A DNA stretch of 53,650 nucleotides from an uncultured Clostridia bacterium (GTDB lineage Bacteria > Bacillota > Clostridia > Christensenellales > Borkfalkiaceae), in the NCBI GenBank assembly GCA_934271265.1, contig CAKQRE010000043.1, forward strand, positions 1-53,650, in the 5' to 3' direction. The notes under the pieces are model-generated. The model worked only from the letters and a program-made list of their open reading frames with translations. It was not told the origin of the DNA and searched no databases. Shown in pieces: positions 35,521-44,977 of this stretch (its first letter is position 1; the number at the start of each line of letters is the position of its first letter). The translations under genes and the position numbers were made by a program.

Positions 35521-36814
35521 TCTTTTTACTCTTTATTCTAAAAATTAAATATATGACGGAAATTATAACGCATGCCGCGCTTAACGCCGCAAGCAGCAAA
35601 AACACGGCGTGCCAGCCGAATCCGTCCGCAAACGCACCCAGACCGTACGCGCTCAACGTGCTGCCGACGTAACAAAGCCCGTTCATCATCCCCGCAAGCA
35701 TGCCCGCGTTGAACCGCTTTTTCAGGTATAGCGGAGCCATGCTCGTTATAACGTTATTCGTAGCCGAAGTAAGAAGCGACACGCCCGCAAGACAGGCAAG
35801 CGTTATCACGATACCGAAAACGCCGCCGCCCGCCAGCGTAAGACAGAAAGTCAGAACCGCGATCGCGGCAAACGCCATGCCGCACAGATCCACGAAATCG
35901 CGCACTTTTTTGTTAAGCGCGACCGCGACAGCCGTACCGAACAGCGCAAGCATCGGCATAACGAGCGTCAATATGATCCCTAACGAATCGGGAACGCCGT
36001 ACTGTTCTTTCAATATCGCCGGCACCCACGTTGTAAGCCCGTCTTTCACCAGATTGGTTACGATCGCGAAAATACCGAGAGCGGCTATGGAAAACGCCAT
36101 AGCGCCGCCCGCGCCGGCGTTTTGCGCATTGCCTGCCGCGCAGGCTGTTCCGTCGGCGGGCTTGCCCTCCTCTTCTTCTTTTTTCTCCGCAACGCACGCC
36201 GCCGTCAGCTTGTCGAAAAACGATATCCATACGAGCGCGATCGCAGGCAACGTTGCCGCCGCAAGATAAAAAATAACGCGATAATTCCCTGCCGCCACAA
36301 ACAAAGCGGAAAGCCCGTAAACGGCAAACGTTCCCGCCGCAACGGTCGTTCCCATAACGACAACGACTTTCGGAGAATACCCGGCTTTCAGCGTTTCGGA
36401 TAAAAGCCGGATAAGGCACGGCCATAACACGGACAGCGCCGCGCCGTTCACCAGCCATAAAAACAGGATAACGGTAAAATTTCCGACGAGCCCGACGGAC
36501 AAATTGCAAACCGCCGAAACGAGCAGAACGCAAAAAACAAGACGCTTTATCCCGTATTTTTTGCAAAAGATCCCGTTTACGATCTGCCCCGCGCCGTATG
36601 CGAAAAAGAAGAAAGTGCCCGCCATACCCGCCATTGCGTGCGTAACGCCGAAATCGCGCTCGATATTAACGATATTCGCGCTATAGCCCAACTTCCCGAT
36701 ATAAGAGCAGGCATACACGAGCCAGCATAAAAACAGCAGTACGGAGGCAGATCGGCTCATTCCGATCCGCTTCCGCCCGCCGTTATTTCCGCAAAATTTC
36801 GCTTTGTCCGTCAT
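35513..36814 (-). CDS. MFS transporter (sugar or sugar-phosphate type)
   Basis: 433 residues, about 12 helices. The N-terminal half with SYIGKLGYSANI and FFFFAYGAGQIVNGIFCKKYG recalls the organophosphate antiporter (GlpT/UhpT) group. An acidic loop (EKKEEEEGK) separates the halves. It overlaps both neighbours (4 bases upstream, 8 downstream) and so is made together with the GH20-like, MBL and GH78-like enzymes. Substrate not deducible. Confidence 0.88.
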   Translation of the reverse strand: MTDKAKFCGNNGGRKRIGMSRSASVLLFLCWLVYACSYIGKLGYSANIVNIERDFGVTHAMAGMAGTFFFFAYGAGQIVNGIFCKKYGIKRLVFCVLLVSAVCNLSVGLVGNFTVILFLWLVNGAALSVLWPCLIRLLSETLKAGYSPKVVVVMGTTVAAGTFAVYGLSALFVAAGNYRVIFYLAAATLPAIALVWISFFDKLTAACVAEKKEEEEGKPADGTACAAGNAQNAGAGGAMAFSIAALGIFAIVTNLVKDGLTTWVPAILKEQYGVPDSLGIILTLVMPMLALFGTAVAVALNKKVRDFVDLCGMAFAAIAVLTFCLTLAGGGVFGIVITLACLAGVSLLTSATNNVITSMAPLYLKKRFNAGMLAGMMNGLCYVGSTLSAYGLGAFADGFGWHAVFLLLAALSAACVIISVIYLIFRIKSKKNV

Positions 36815-37671
36815 AGGATCACCTTACACGTCCCGAAGCCGCTGACGTAATGTTTTTTCACTCCTAAAAGTTCCATCCATTTCCGCGTGAGAGCGGTTCC
36901 GTACATTCTGATCCTTCCCGCCCTTTCAAGCCCCTCTCCGTCGGAAAGATAGTCCGGTATTTCGGCTTCTTCGTAAAGCCACTTCGGAGCGCACCAGAAA
37001 CACGCTTCCGGCATTATTTTCGCGTATACTTCCATAGATACGTTCATGTGCCCGTGATGAGCCATCTGGCAGTAATCCGCCTTCAGCAGATCTTTGCTTT
37101 CGCGGAATAATCTGTCTCCGCCGTCGGGCCCGAGATCGCCTAAAAACATGACCGATTTGTTTTCCCCGGATAATCTGAACACAAGGGACGCGTCGTTCAT
37201 AAGGTTCGCATAAAGACCGCCGGTATAGGAATACAAAACGTCGATCGTCACCTCGTCCACAACGATTTTGTCCCCTCTCTTAACGACCCGGGCTTTCTTC
37301 GCGAATTTATCTTTAACGGCGTTGAAAGCGGGTAACGTTTCGGTTAATTCCTCGCGAAAATACGTAAGGTCGGGAACGTCCGTTATAGCGATAAGCTCGT
37401 CGTAATCGGGGAAATTATAATACACCGCCCCGATATCGAAATCGGCGGCGCCGTTTTCCGTCATTTCGGAAATAAAGCCCTCGATGTGATCGCTGTGCGC
37501 ATGCGTTAAGATCCACGCCGATACGTGCCTGCCCGCCACGTACTTTTTCAGAAGCGGCATGTCTTCCCTCCTGCCGCCGTCTATAATTATCACGTTATTC
37601 TTCTTTGTAACGACAACGAAACTCATCATAAACTCGCTCGTTTCCGTTAACATATACATTTCCGTATTCAT
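36811..37671 (-). CDS. Metallo-beta-lactamase fold hydrolase
   Basis: 286 residues. Metal motif THAHSDH (56-62), a second metal Asp in FLGDLGPDG and a late His pair in MAHHGH, as in ComEC/Rec2-type MBL domains. No signal peptide. It probably hydrolyses an ester or lactone. Its ATG overlaps the stop of the GH20-like gene by one base and its stop overlaps the MFS start. Confidence 0.88.
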   Translation of the reverse strand: MNTEMYMLTETSEFMMSFVVVTKKNNVIIIDGGRREDMPLLKKYVAGRHVSAWILTHAHSDHIEGFISEMTENGAADFDIGAVYYNFPDYDELIAITDVPDLTYFREELTETLPAFNAVKDKFAKKARVVKRGDKIVVDEVTIDVLYSYTGGLYANLMNDASLVFRLSGENKSVMFLGDLGPDGGDRLFRESKDLLKADYCQMAHHGHMNVSMEVYAKIMPEACFWCAPKWLYEEAEIPDYLSDGEGLERAGRIRMYGTALTRKWMELLGVKKHYVSGFGTCKVIL

Positions 37672-39587
37672 TATATCTCTTCAAATTTTATTTTTACGGC
37701 ATTTTCGATTTTGCCCAGGCTCACGTCGTTGAAATGAGCCTCCCCGTCGCCGTAACCGAGTATCGCAAAACGCGTATCGGGATAGATCACGTTGTTTTCA
37801 AAACAGACTTCGCCGCAAACTTTTTCGACCTTTGCCGCAGCGTACTCTTTATTTCCCGCCGTATAACGGAAGTTTACGGGGAAAGTCTGCCCTTCGCCCG
37901 CGCTCGAAAATATTATATGCTCTATCTCTTTTCCGGTATTCCCGAGGAAAAACATAAGCGTGTAAACGCCGCCGCACTCAAAACCCGTGTAGCTCGGTTT
38001 GATTCCGCCGGAATACAGAATTTTCTCGTCTTCTCCCGCATATTTGACCTTTATCCGGGCGTTTGGCGTACCGAAACCGTCGTGCATCATAAAGTCTCCG
38101 TATAAAACGCCGCTTTTTTCCGCGCGGACAAGCGCGGAACGGATCTCGCCGAGATGTTTATAAAGGTTGCCGTACTTTTCGAGGCGATCTTTGCGAGGGA
38201 CTATCGCCGAACGATATTTCTCTTTAAGCCGGGCAGATAATTCTTCGCTCGCCCGATATAGATTTTTTGCGCGATCGACGTTATTAACGCCCGATTTTAC
38301 GGCATTTTCCCCGCTAAGGCAATCTCTCCCGCAGCCATAAACCGTAAACAATTCGTCAGTTGCTTTTTCGGTAACGGTTTTTGCATATAATTCCATAAAC
38401 GAGCGGCAGAGATCCATACGAACGTCATTGCAAAAATCATCGACTTCCGCATTTTTTATTTCCGACCGCAACACCCTGACAACGTCGGCTAAACTGTCTC
38501 TGAATTGATTCTTCACAAAAAAGTCCGCTTCTGCCATGGCGGTACCGATATAAGCCGAATGATACATAGGAACGTTTACGGAAAGAAGTTTTTCCGCAAC
38601 CGCCGCGCTTCCGGTAATTTCCGCATAAACGCCGGGGAAGTCGTCCTCGGCGATTCTGCCCGACCATAATCTTCCCGCCGCCGCCATAACCGGATACGTA
38701 CACGGATAGAAAGAGCATGATTTTTCCCACGAGGTGGCGACAGCCCCGACGGGGTGATGCTTCATCGCGTAACGCGTTATGGTTTTTACGTTATACGCGG
38801 AAGAATATTCCCCCATATACGCGCAGAATAAATATTGAAAACCCAACTTGTCGTAAAGATAAAACCAGTCCTTTTTCACCCTGCCCGTCCAATGTCCGGC
38901 GGGCAGATCGCTTACGAAATAGTAATTCCAATTACAAAGAACGATATCGCGGGGAAGTTCGCGAAGAATATCGGCATACTCGAAAAAATCATCCCACATC
39001 ATCATCGTTTTGCCGAGTTTTTTAACGAGATCATGCGAACGCAATATATGCTTTAAAAACATTTGCGCCTTGCTCTCGCCCTTTTTTATTCTCTCCCGAC
39101 AGCGGGGACACACGGCGAAATCGAAAGGTTCGTCAAGCCCCATGTGGATATAGGGCGAAGTAAACGCAGACGAAACTTCCGAAATATACTTTTCGAAAAA
39201 TTCGTATAGTTTTTCGTTTGACGAGCATCCGCAGGTACCGCGCAAAGTCGAAGCAAAGCCCCTGCCCTCTTTCCGTTCGTTTTCGCATTCGCTCAGATCT
39301 TCGAGTTGAGGATAGGCAAACATCTTCTCCATATGCCCGAGATTTTCAAATACGGGAATCAAAGAAACTCCTTTTTCGTCTCCGTATTTCACGATTTCGC
39401 GCATTTCGTCAAGCGAATAAGTATCGTCTTTATCGAAAAACTCCGTCTCGCTCGTGCGAACCGCGTTTTCGAGATAACAAAACATCGCATTGTACCCGTT
39501 CCGAAAAGCAAAATCGATATAACTTTTAATAAACGGTATGTTTTCTTTTTGTCTTGCCAGATCGATTTGTGCGCAGATAAGTTTCAT
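37671..39587 (-). CDS. GH20-like glycoside hydrolase (putative hexosaminidase)
   Basis: 638 residues, intracellular. A TIM barrel starts at residue 1 (ICAQIDLARQK). HMGLDEPFDFAVCPRC (148-163) holds a Asp-Glu pair (D152-E153) at the place of the GH20 H-x-G-G-D-E signature, but the second Gly is Leu. A CPRC pair follows. The expected substrate-distal motifs MMMWDDFFEY and LCNWNYYF match barrel strands. The C-terminal 250 residues are helical then beta. A N-acetylhexosaminide is the first guess; the altered motif leaves room for a different substrate. Confidence 0.78.
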   Translation of the reverse strand: MKLICAQIDLARQKENIPFIKSYIDFAFRNGYNAMFCYLENAVRTSETEFFDKDDTYSLDEMREIVKYGDEKGVSLIPVFENLGHMEKMFAYPQLEDLSECENERKEGRGFASTLRGTCGCSSNEKLYEFFEKYISEVSSAFTSPYIHMGLDEPFDFAVCPRCRERIKKGESKAQMFLKHILRSHDLVKKLGKTMMMWDDFFEYADILRELPRDIVLCNWNYYFVSDLPAGHWTGRVKKDWFYLYDKLGFQYLFCAYMGEYSSAYNVKTITRYAMKHHPVGAVATSWEKSCSFYPCTYPVMAAAGRLWSGRIAEDDFPGVYAEITGSAAVAEKLLSVNVPMYHSAYIGTAMAEADFFVKNQFRDSLADVVRVLRSEIKNAEVDDFCNDVRMDLCRSFMELYAKTVTEKATDELFTVYGCGRDCLSGENAVKSGVNNVDRAKNLYRASEELSARLKEKYRSAIVPRKDRLEKYGNLYKHLGEIRSALVRAEKSGVLYGDFMMHDGFGTPNARIKVKYAGEDEKILYSGGIKPSYTGFECGGVYTLMFFLGNTGKEIEHIIFSSAGEGQTFPVNFRYTAGNKEYAAAKVEKVCGEVCFENNVIYPDTRFAILGYGDGEAHFNDVSLGKIENAVKIKFEEI

Positions 39588-39610
39588 GTGTCCTCTTCCG
39601 ATAAAATAAG

Positions 39611-39635
39611 GGGCGGGCTTAAGTTAAGCCCGCCC
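39611..39635 (-). terminator. Hairpin after the 903-residue lipoprotein gene
   Basis: GGGCGGGCTTA-AGT-TAAGCCCGCCC is a perfect 11-bp stem 22 bases past the stop codon on the minus strand, followed by the T-rich CTTATTTTATC. It may partly terminate and lower expression of the enzymes downstream. Confidence 0.75.
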
Positions 39636-39656
39636 GCATAAATACCTTTTATTGAA

Positions 39657-42368
39657 TTAAGCCTCGTTTACCGTAACACCGTTTATAGGATAGTTTTCAG
39701 CGTCCATAGGAGCTTCTTTTGCGGCATCGCCAATCTGCTCGCCGTCGATCCTGCCCCAATAATGAACTTTCTTCGCATTTACTACAACGTTTTCACAGGC
39801 AACGTAGTTACCGTCTTTAACACCCGTCTTCGGATTTCTCATGATCCAATATCCGAACAACGAATATATTTCCTGTCCTGCCGCATTTACCGTTATGTTC
39901 TTAAAGGAACTGAGCTGCAACTTCCTGCCGACAATAAATCCGTATTGTCCCGTCGTTATATCCTTTTCGGGCGCGGCGCACGATTTAACGTTTATAGTAA
40001 TATTCTCGAATTTAGAAGATTCAGCCATAAACGCCAATACGCTCACGAATTCCTTACCCGTATAAACAACGTCTTCGAATATTACGTTCTTAACGGTCGC
40101 GTTTTTAATTTTACCGAACAATCCGTATCTGCCGCCGTCGGACTCGCTGCCCGTATTGTAATTTTTAATTTTATACCCCATTCCGTCGAAAGTCCCGGCA
40201 AAGAACGCGGACGAGCCATATATCGTATTGTCGTTCCAAAGAAGGCTATGTGCGGGGTACTGAACCCATGCAGGCAAAGCAAGAGCCGTATTTTCGAAAT
40301 CGATATCGTTTGCGAGTACGAAATAGCCGTAAGTCGCGGTTTTATCCGTAATATTTTCTTTGAATTCGGCAGTCGTCGTGATGGCTTTCGTAACGATAAT
40401 AACCTTGACGGAAAGCAGATTTACGGCGTTATCTTTCTGCATGGTTACTTCCACGTCTCTCTCGCCGATCGCGCCCGCCGTGAAAGCCGATACGGGAAGA
40501 ACAAGCACGTTATCCGTTACGGTAGCGCCTTCGATTTCGTCGCCGTTGAATTTAACGCTTTTAAGCGTTCCGTAATCGTTGCCGAGGTCGATTTCGATAT
40601 TACCCGTAGCGCCGATGACCTGTTCGGCAAGCGTCTTTGTCGTATCCGCAACTTTAAGGTCAACGACAAAACGTTTACCGTTATTCGTTATTTCGATTTC
40701 GTTTACAACGTCTTTGTTATAGGTAAGACCCGTTATGGGATATTCCGCAGGAGTCATAGCCGGATAGCCGTCGCCGTCAAGTCTTCCCCAATAAGTTACT
40801 TCTCTTGCGTTTACGACGAAGTTTTCACAAGTAATGATCGCGCCGTTATCGTCTGCCGCGCCCGAACGCTTGATCCACCAACCGAACAAAGAGGAGATCG
40901 TGCTGCCGCTTGCATTCACGGTAAAGTTTTTATAAACGTTTTTGTTTGCGTATGCACCGCAGATAAATCCGCGACCGTTAACCGTACTGTCCGACGGAGA
41001 AACAAGAGTTCCCGTAAGCGAGGTTTTTTCAACGTTGACGGTAATGTTATCAAAAGTCACGTTTGCGATGCTGTGACCGAAGATATTGGCGTTAACGATT
41101 CCGTTATCGTGCCATACGTTGTCGACGACAAGGTTTTTGACGGCAGATTGAACGGCGCCTTTATCGTCGGTTATCAGGAACAAACCGAACGGGTTAGCCG
41201 TGTTAAAGTTTTTAAGCGCATAACCTCTTCCGTCGAAAGTTCCGACAAAACCGATTTTACCGTTTACCTGATTTGCTTTATGAGCAAAACTCGACGTGTT
41301 CGCCCCTTCGGGGAATGCGGGATCACGCAGAGCTTCATGATTAAAGTCGATATCGCCCGCAATCGTATAGTAACCGTAAACGCCGCTCTTGCCGTCGTCG
41401 TCTTCGGTAACTCTTTTGTTCAGCGAAACGGGATCTCTTAAAAGAGTGTTCCATTCTTCTACGCTTGAAATGACCCTCGTAGCGACCGTAACGTGAAGGG
41501 TAAGCACATAAACCGCGCCATCGCGTTCGGCTGCGCATAACACGGTTTGTTCGCCCGCGTCTTCCGCGGTAAACGTGTCCTTGGGAAGAGTGAGAACGCC
41601 GTTTTCAAGCGTTGCGCCCTCGATCCCGAATCTGCCGAACTTGACCGACAACAGTTTTCCGTTATTTTCTTCGCCGAGATCTACGGTGAAATTCTCCGCG
41701 CCGATCTCCTGATTTTCGGTTAAAACGTTGGTCTCTTTTACCTTAAGGTCGATCTCGAACGTTTTTCTTTCCGCTTCGTTTTCGCTGTTTACTTTATAAA
41801 GATCTGCGGCGGTCACTTCGAGAGCCATGCCGCATTCGCAGGCGTAAGAATCCCAGTCTTTCCCGAGCGCGAAAACGTGTTCGCTTTCGATCTTCGCGTT
41901 ACAGACCGAACACACTTTCCAATGTTTTTCGTCGTCGTGCCCCGCATATTCGCCAAGCGTATGCTCCTGATTTTCTATCACGTGCGTCGCGTCGTTTTTG
42001 CAAACGCCGTTGTGCGTACCGTCACCGTTGTCCGTGTAAACATAATCATGCCCCGTCGCGGCGATCTCTTCTTCCGCCTTGTAACCGCAAACCGAACATT
42101 CTTTATGCTTTTTACCTTTTTCGGTGCAGGTCGCGGCGGTATCCGTCACCCATTCGCCGAACGCATGATCGGCAACCTCGATTTTTTCGCCGTCTTCGGC
42201 GCAAACCTTCCAGTGCTGACTTTCGTTTTTCTGCCATTCTCCGCTCGCAACGTGCTCATGCGAACTTTGGCTCTGATCGCCGCCTTCCTCGCCGCAGGCA
42301 ACGGCAAACGAGCAGGCAACGGCAATGATCAAAGCCGTTAAAAGTGTTTTCAACAACGCTTTCTTCAT
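39657..42368 (-). CDS. Large surface lipoprotein with Cys-pair modules and two GLUG-like repeats
   Basis: 903 residues, lipobox AVAC near 22-25. The N-terminal 190 residues have repeated H-x-(W/F)-x-C-x-x-C modules (KECSVCGYK, WKVCSVCNAK, YACECGMA), which could bind a metal. Two similar blocks follow. Each has an Ig-like part, a DIDF motif, GTFDGRGYALKN or GTFDGMGYKIKN, and a beta-helix. The C-terminal parts end in the related VTYWGRLDGDGYP and VHYWGRIDGEQ. It probably binds glycan and is paralogous in part to the lipoprotein at 21766-23694. First gene of its operon with ribosome site GGAGGAAAT. Confidence 0.86.
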   Translation of the reverse strand: MKKALLKTLLTALIIAVACSFAVACGEEGGDQSQSSHEHVASGEWQKNESQHWKVCAEDGEKIEVADHAFGEWVTDTAATCTEKGKKHKECSVCGYKAEEEIAATGHDYVYTDNGDGTHNGVCKNDATHVIENQEHTLGEYAGHDDEKHWKVCSVCNAKIESEHVFALGKDWDSYACECGMALEVTAADLYKVNSENEAERKTFEIDLKVKETNVLTENQEIGAENFTVDLGEENNGKLLSVKFGRFGIEGATLENGVLTLPKDTFTAEDAGEQTVLCAAERDGAVYVLTLHVTVATRVISSVEEWNTLLRDPVSLNKRVTEDDDGKSGVYGYYTIAGDIDFNHEALRDPAFPEGANTSSFAHKANQVNGKIGFVGTFDGRGYALKNFNTANPFGLFLITDDKGAVQSAVKNLVVDNVWHDNGIVNANIFGHSIANVTFDNITVNVEKTSLTGTLVSPSDSTVNGRGFICGAYANKNVYKNFTVNASGSTISSLFGWWIKRSGAADDNGAIITCENFVVNAREVTYWGRLDGDGYPAMTPAEYPITGLTYNKDVVNEIEITNNGKRFVVDLKVADTTKTLAEQVIGATGNIEIDLGNDYGTLKSVKFNGDEIEGATVTDNVLVLPVSAFTAGAIGERDVEVTMQKDNAVNLLSVKVIIVTKAITTTAEFKENITDKTATYGYFVLANDIDFENTALALPAWVQYPAHSLLWNDNTIYGSSAFFAGTFDGMGYKIKNYNTGSESDGGRYGLFGKIKNATVKNVIFEDVVYTGKEFVSVLAFMAESSKFENITINVKSCAAPEKDITTGQYGFIVGRKLQLSSFKNITVNAAGQEIYSLFGYWIMRNPKTGVKDGNYVACENVVVNAKKVHYWGRIDGEQIGDAAKEAPMDAENYPINGVTVNEA

Positions 42369-42423
42369 ATTTCCTCCATAACTTTTCGATATTTTTTCGT
42401 CAAATCTCCTGTCTGACGAGTTA

Positions 42424-42453
42424 ATTGTACCATATATGCGAGCCGCGTGTAAA
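42424..42453 (-). promoter_or_regulatory. Promoter of the lipoprotein-GH20-MBL-MFS-GH78 operon
   Basis: On the minus strand TTTACA (42453-42448), 18 bases, TACAAT (42429-42424). The leader is about 50 bases. Confidence 0.65.
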
Positions 42454-42468
42454 TCTTCTTTTCGACTA

Positions 42469-42489
42469 TTTTTTACGAATTCCTATTAT
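42469..42489 (-). promoter_or_regulatory. Predicted AraC-type operator, site 2
   Basis: The minus-strand core AATAGGAATTCGTAAAAAA matches site 1 (32607-32627) at 18 of 21 positions across the full motif. It ends 15 bases before the -35 box of the minus-strand promoter and lies 24 bases upstream of the plus-strand -35 box. Confidence 0.6.
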
Positions 42490-42513
42490 TTGCTTCCCGC
42501 ACCGTTTTTTTGA

Positions 42514-42542
42514 TTTACGATTCGGCGAAAAAGAGTTAAAAT
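42514..42542 (+). promoter_or_regulatory. Promoter of the GH94-hydrolase-PHP operon
   Basis: TTTACG (42514-42519), 17 bases, TAAAAT (42537-42542). Leader about 40 bases. Confidence 0.55.
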
Positions 42543-42589
42543 AAAAAAACGGAAACCAAGCCGAAATTTCAAAAAAGGATCAGCGATTT

Positions 42590-44956
42590 ATGGCAACGGA
42601 TTTTAAACGGTATTACGAATTCAAAGACGATCTCGACGAGGTGATTTTTCACCGCCACGACATGCCGTCTCCCTGGATGAACTACCTGACGAACGGAACG
42701 TTTTTTACGATGATCTCGCAGGCGGGCGGATCCTTGAGCTGGTACAGATCCCCGGAAATATGGCGGATCGGCAGGTATAATTTTTATAATCTCCCGACCG
42801 ACGGCAACGGACTGTTTATCTATATCAAAGACAAAAAAACCGGAAAGGTCTGGAATCCGACCGTTATCCCCTGCAACGCGATACCGGACGAATGGTATTC
42901 TGCGCACGGTTTCGGCTACACCCGTTTTCATGCCGTAAAAGACGGCGTGACGGTCGATCTGAACTGCTTTGTCGGCACCGAAAACGCGCTTATATACGAT
43001 ATGAACATCTCCGCCGAAACCCAACGCGAAATAAGCGTTTTCGCCTGCCGGGAAATGGGGCTTATGGAATATCTTCGCGAAGTGCAATGGCAGTGCTACT
43101 GTAAAGCGAGCAACAATATTTTATACGACGAAAAAACAGACAGCCTTTCTTACGAATATTTCGTGGACGCGCAACCCCGCCCCGACGAAACGCCTAAAGT
43201 GTTTTTCGCCGCGAATATGCGATCTTCTTCTCACGACGGTAGCCGCAGAAGTTTCATGGGAAATTACCGCGATTTCGGAAATCCGATCTCCTTAGAGCGC
43301 GGAGCTTGCGGCAACAGCGAGCTGAAAGGCGGCGAAGCCATGTTCGCTATGCAATTCGATTTGACGGTAAGCGAAAAACCGCAGAATTTAAGCGTGTTTT
43401 TAGGTACTTACGGTCAGACCGAAAGCGTGAAGCCGCTCCTTGATAAACTCCGCGAAAAGAACTACGCCGAAAAAGAATTTAAACGCGTGAAAAACCGCCT
43501 TTCGGAACGAAAAAAATATTTTTCGGCAGAGATCCCGGACAAGGATATGCAGCGTATGGCAAACGTGTTCAACCCCTTGCAGGCTTACGTCAATTTCCTC
43601 GTCTGCCGCGAAATTTCCTTCTACGCGACCGGAACCGTACGGGGAATAGGCATGCGCGACGCCGCGCAGGACGTTCTCGCAAACGTTTTATACGATTTAC
43701 CCGCATCGGAAGAAAAAATTTTACTGCTTTTGGGACAACAATACAATTGCGGCAAAACGAATCATTATTTCTATCCGGTCGAAAAACGCGAGCCGCTTGT
43801 AAGCGACCGGAGCGACAACCACCTGTGGCTCGTTTACGCCGTTTATCAAGTGATATGCGAAAGCGGAAAAACCGACTTTTTATATAAAACCACCCCTTAC
43901 TACGACGGCGGCGAAGGTACGGTTTTAGAACATATAGAAAAGTCTGTCGGATACACCGTGGATCATCTCGGCGAACACGGTTTGCCGCTTATGCTCGGTT
44001 CGGACTGGAACGACATGCTTTCCAACGTTTGCAAAGAGGGCAAAGGCGAAAGCGTTTTCGTATCGCAAATGCTCGTTCTCGCCTGCAAACAATTAAAGGA
44101 AATTTACGCGATTATCGGCAAAGACGATAAAACGCCTGACGAGATAATAGCGCGGCAGGAAAAGATCCTGAACGATTTTTGCTGGAACGAAGACAGATTT
44201 ATCCGCGCCGTTTCGGACGAAGGCTTGAAGATAGGCAACCGCGACGAAAAGTGCGGCTCGCTGTGGATCAATTCGCAAAGCTGGGCGGTCATGTCGGGCT
44301 GTTCGGACGAGGAAAAACTTCGCAAATGTATGGAAACCACCGTTTCTACACTCGATTGCGGTTACGGGTTATTGAAACTTTACCCGCCGCTTCAAAGAAA
44401 TTACCCGTCCAAAGAACACGAACTTACGTTCGCGCAACCGGGCGTAAACGAAAACGGCGGCGTGTTCTGCCACGCGAACACCTGGGCGATCATCGCCGAA
44501 TGTATGCTTAAAAACAACAACGAAGCGTATAAAATTTACAAAGAGTTAATACCGCATAATATCGTTAAAAAATTCGGCGTGGAAAAATACAACGCCGAGC
44601 CGTATATTTATTCTTCCAACATCCGCGCGCCCATGGCTCTGGACGCGGGGCAAGCGGGAGTTTCCTGGCTTTCGGGAACGGCTTCCTGGATGATGATCGC
44701 CTTAGAGGAATATATTTTCGGCGTGAAACCGTGCTATAAAGGGCTTAAAATTCAGCCGTGTATCCCCGACGAGTGGGAAAAAGCGACCGTTAAAAGATTT
44801 TTCCGCGGTTGCGAATACACGATCGAAATAGACAATTCAGCGGGTTGCGGCAACAGTATAAAAGAAGTTTATTTAAACGGCAGGAAGTTTGACGGCGAGT
44901 ATATTTTATCTTCCGCCCCGACCGCCTCCGTCAGAATCGTTACGGGCAAAAAATAA
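42590..44956 (+). CDS. GH94-family glycoside phosphorylase
   Basis: 788 residues, cytosolic. It should split a disaccharide with phosphate to give sugar-1-phosphate. N-terminal beta-sandwich, linker helices, then a (alpha/alpha)6 barrel with GMRDAAQDVLA, SDRSDNHLWLVYAVY, GSDWNDMLS (general acid Asp, near 470) and WINSQSWAVMSG. NGGVFCHANTW near 625 belongs to the phosphate and sugar site. These match cellobiose or chitobiose phosphorylases; the substrate cannot be read from sequence. The first gene of a plus-strand operon. Confidence 0.9.
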   Translation: MATDFKRYYEFKDDLDEVIFHRHDMPSPWMNYLTNGTFFTMISQAGGSLSWYRSPEIWRIGRYNFYNLPTDGNGLFIYIKDKKTGKVWNPTVIPCNAIPDEWYSAHGFGYTRFHAVKDGVTVDLNCFVGTENALIYDMNISAETQREISVFACREMGLMEYLREVQWQCYCKASNNILYDEKTDSLSYEYFVDAQPRPDETPKVFFAANMRSSSHDGSRRSFMGNYRDFGNPISLERGACGNSELKGGEAMFAMQFDLTVSEKPQNLSVFLGTYGQTESVKPLLDKLREKNYAEKEFKRVKNRLSERKKYFSAEIPDKDMQRMANVFNPLQAYVNFLVCREISFYATGTVRGIGMRDAAQDVLANVLYDLPASEEKILLLLGQQYNCGKTNHYFYPVEKREPLVSDRSDNHLWLVYAVYQVICESGKTDFLYKTTPYYDGGEGTVLEHIEKSVGYTVDHLGEHGLPLMLGSDWNDMLSNVCKEGKGESVFVSQMLVLACKQLKEIYAIIGKDDKTPDEIIARQEKILNDFCWNEDRFIRAVSDEGLKIGNRDEKCGSLWINSQSWAVMSGCSDEEKLRKCMETTVSTLDCGYGLLKLYPPLQRNYPSKEHELTFAQPGVNENGGVFCHANTWAIIAECMLKNNNEAYKIYKELIPHNIVKKFGVEKYNAEPYIYSSNIRAPMALDAGQAGVSWLSGTASWMMIALEEYIFGVKPCYKGLKIQPCIPDEWEKATVKRFFRGCEYTIEIDNSAGCGNSIKEVYLNGRKFDGEYILSSAPTASVRIVTGKK

Positions 44957-44977
44957 ATAGAAAAGCGAGAACCGTTT

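Noticed and set aside
39762..41441. 559-codon open frame on the plus strand
   Set aside because: Antisense to the 903-residue lipoprotein; no motif.
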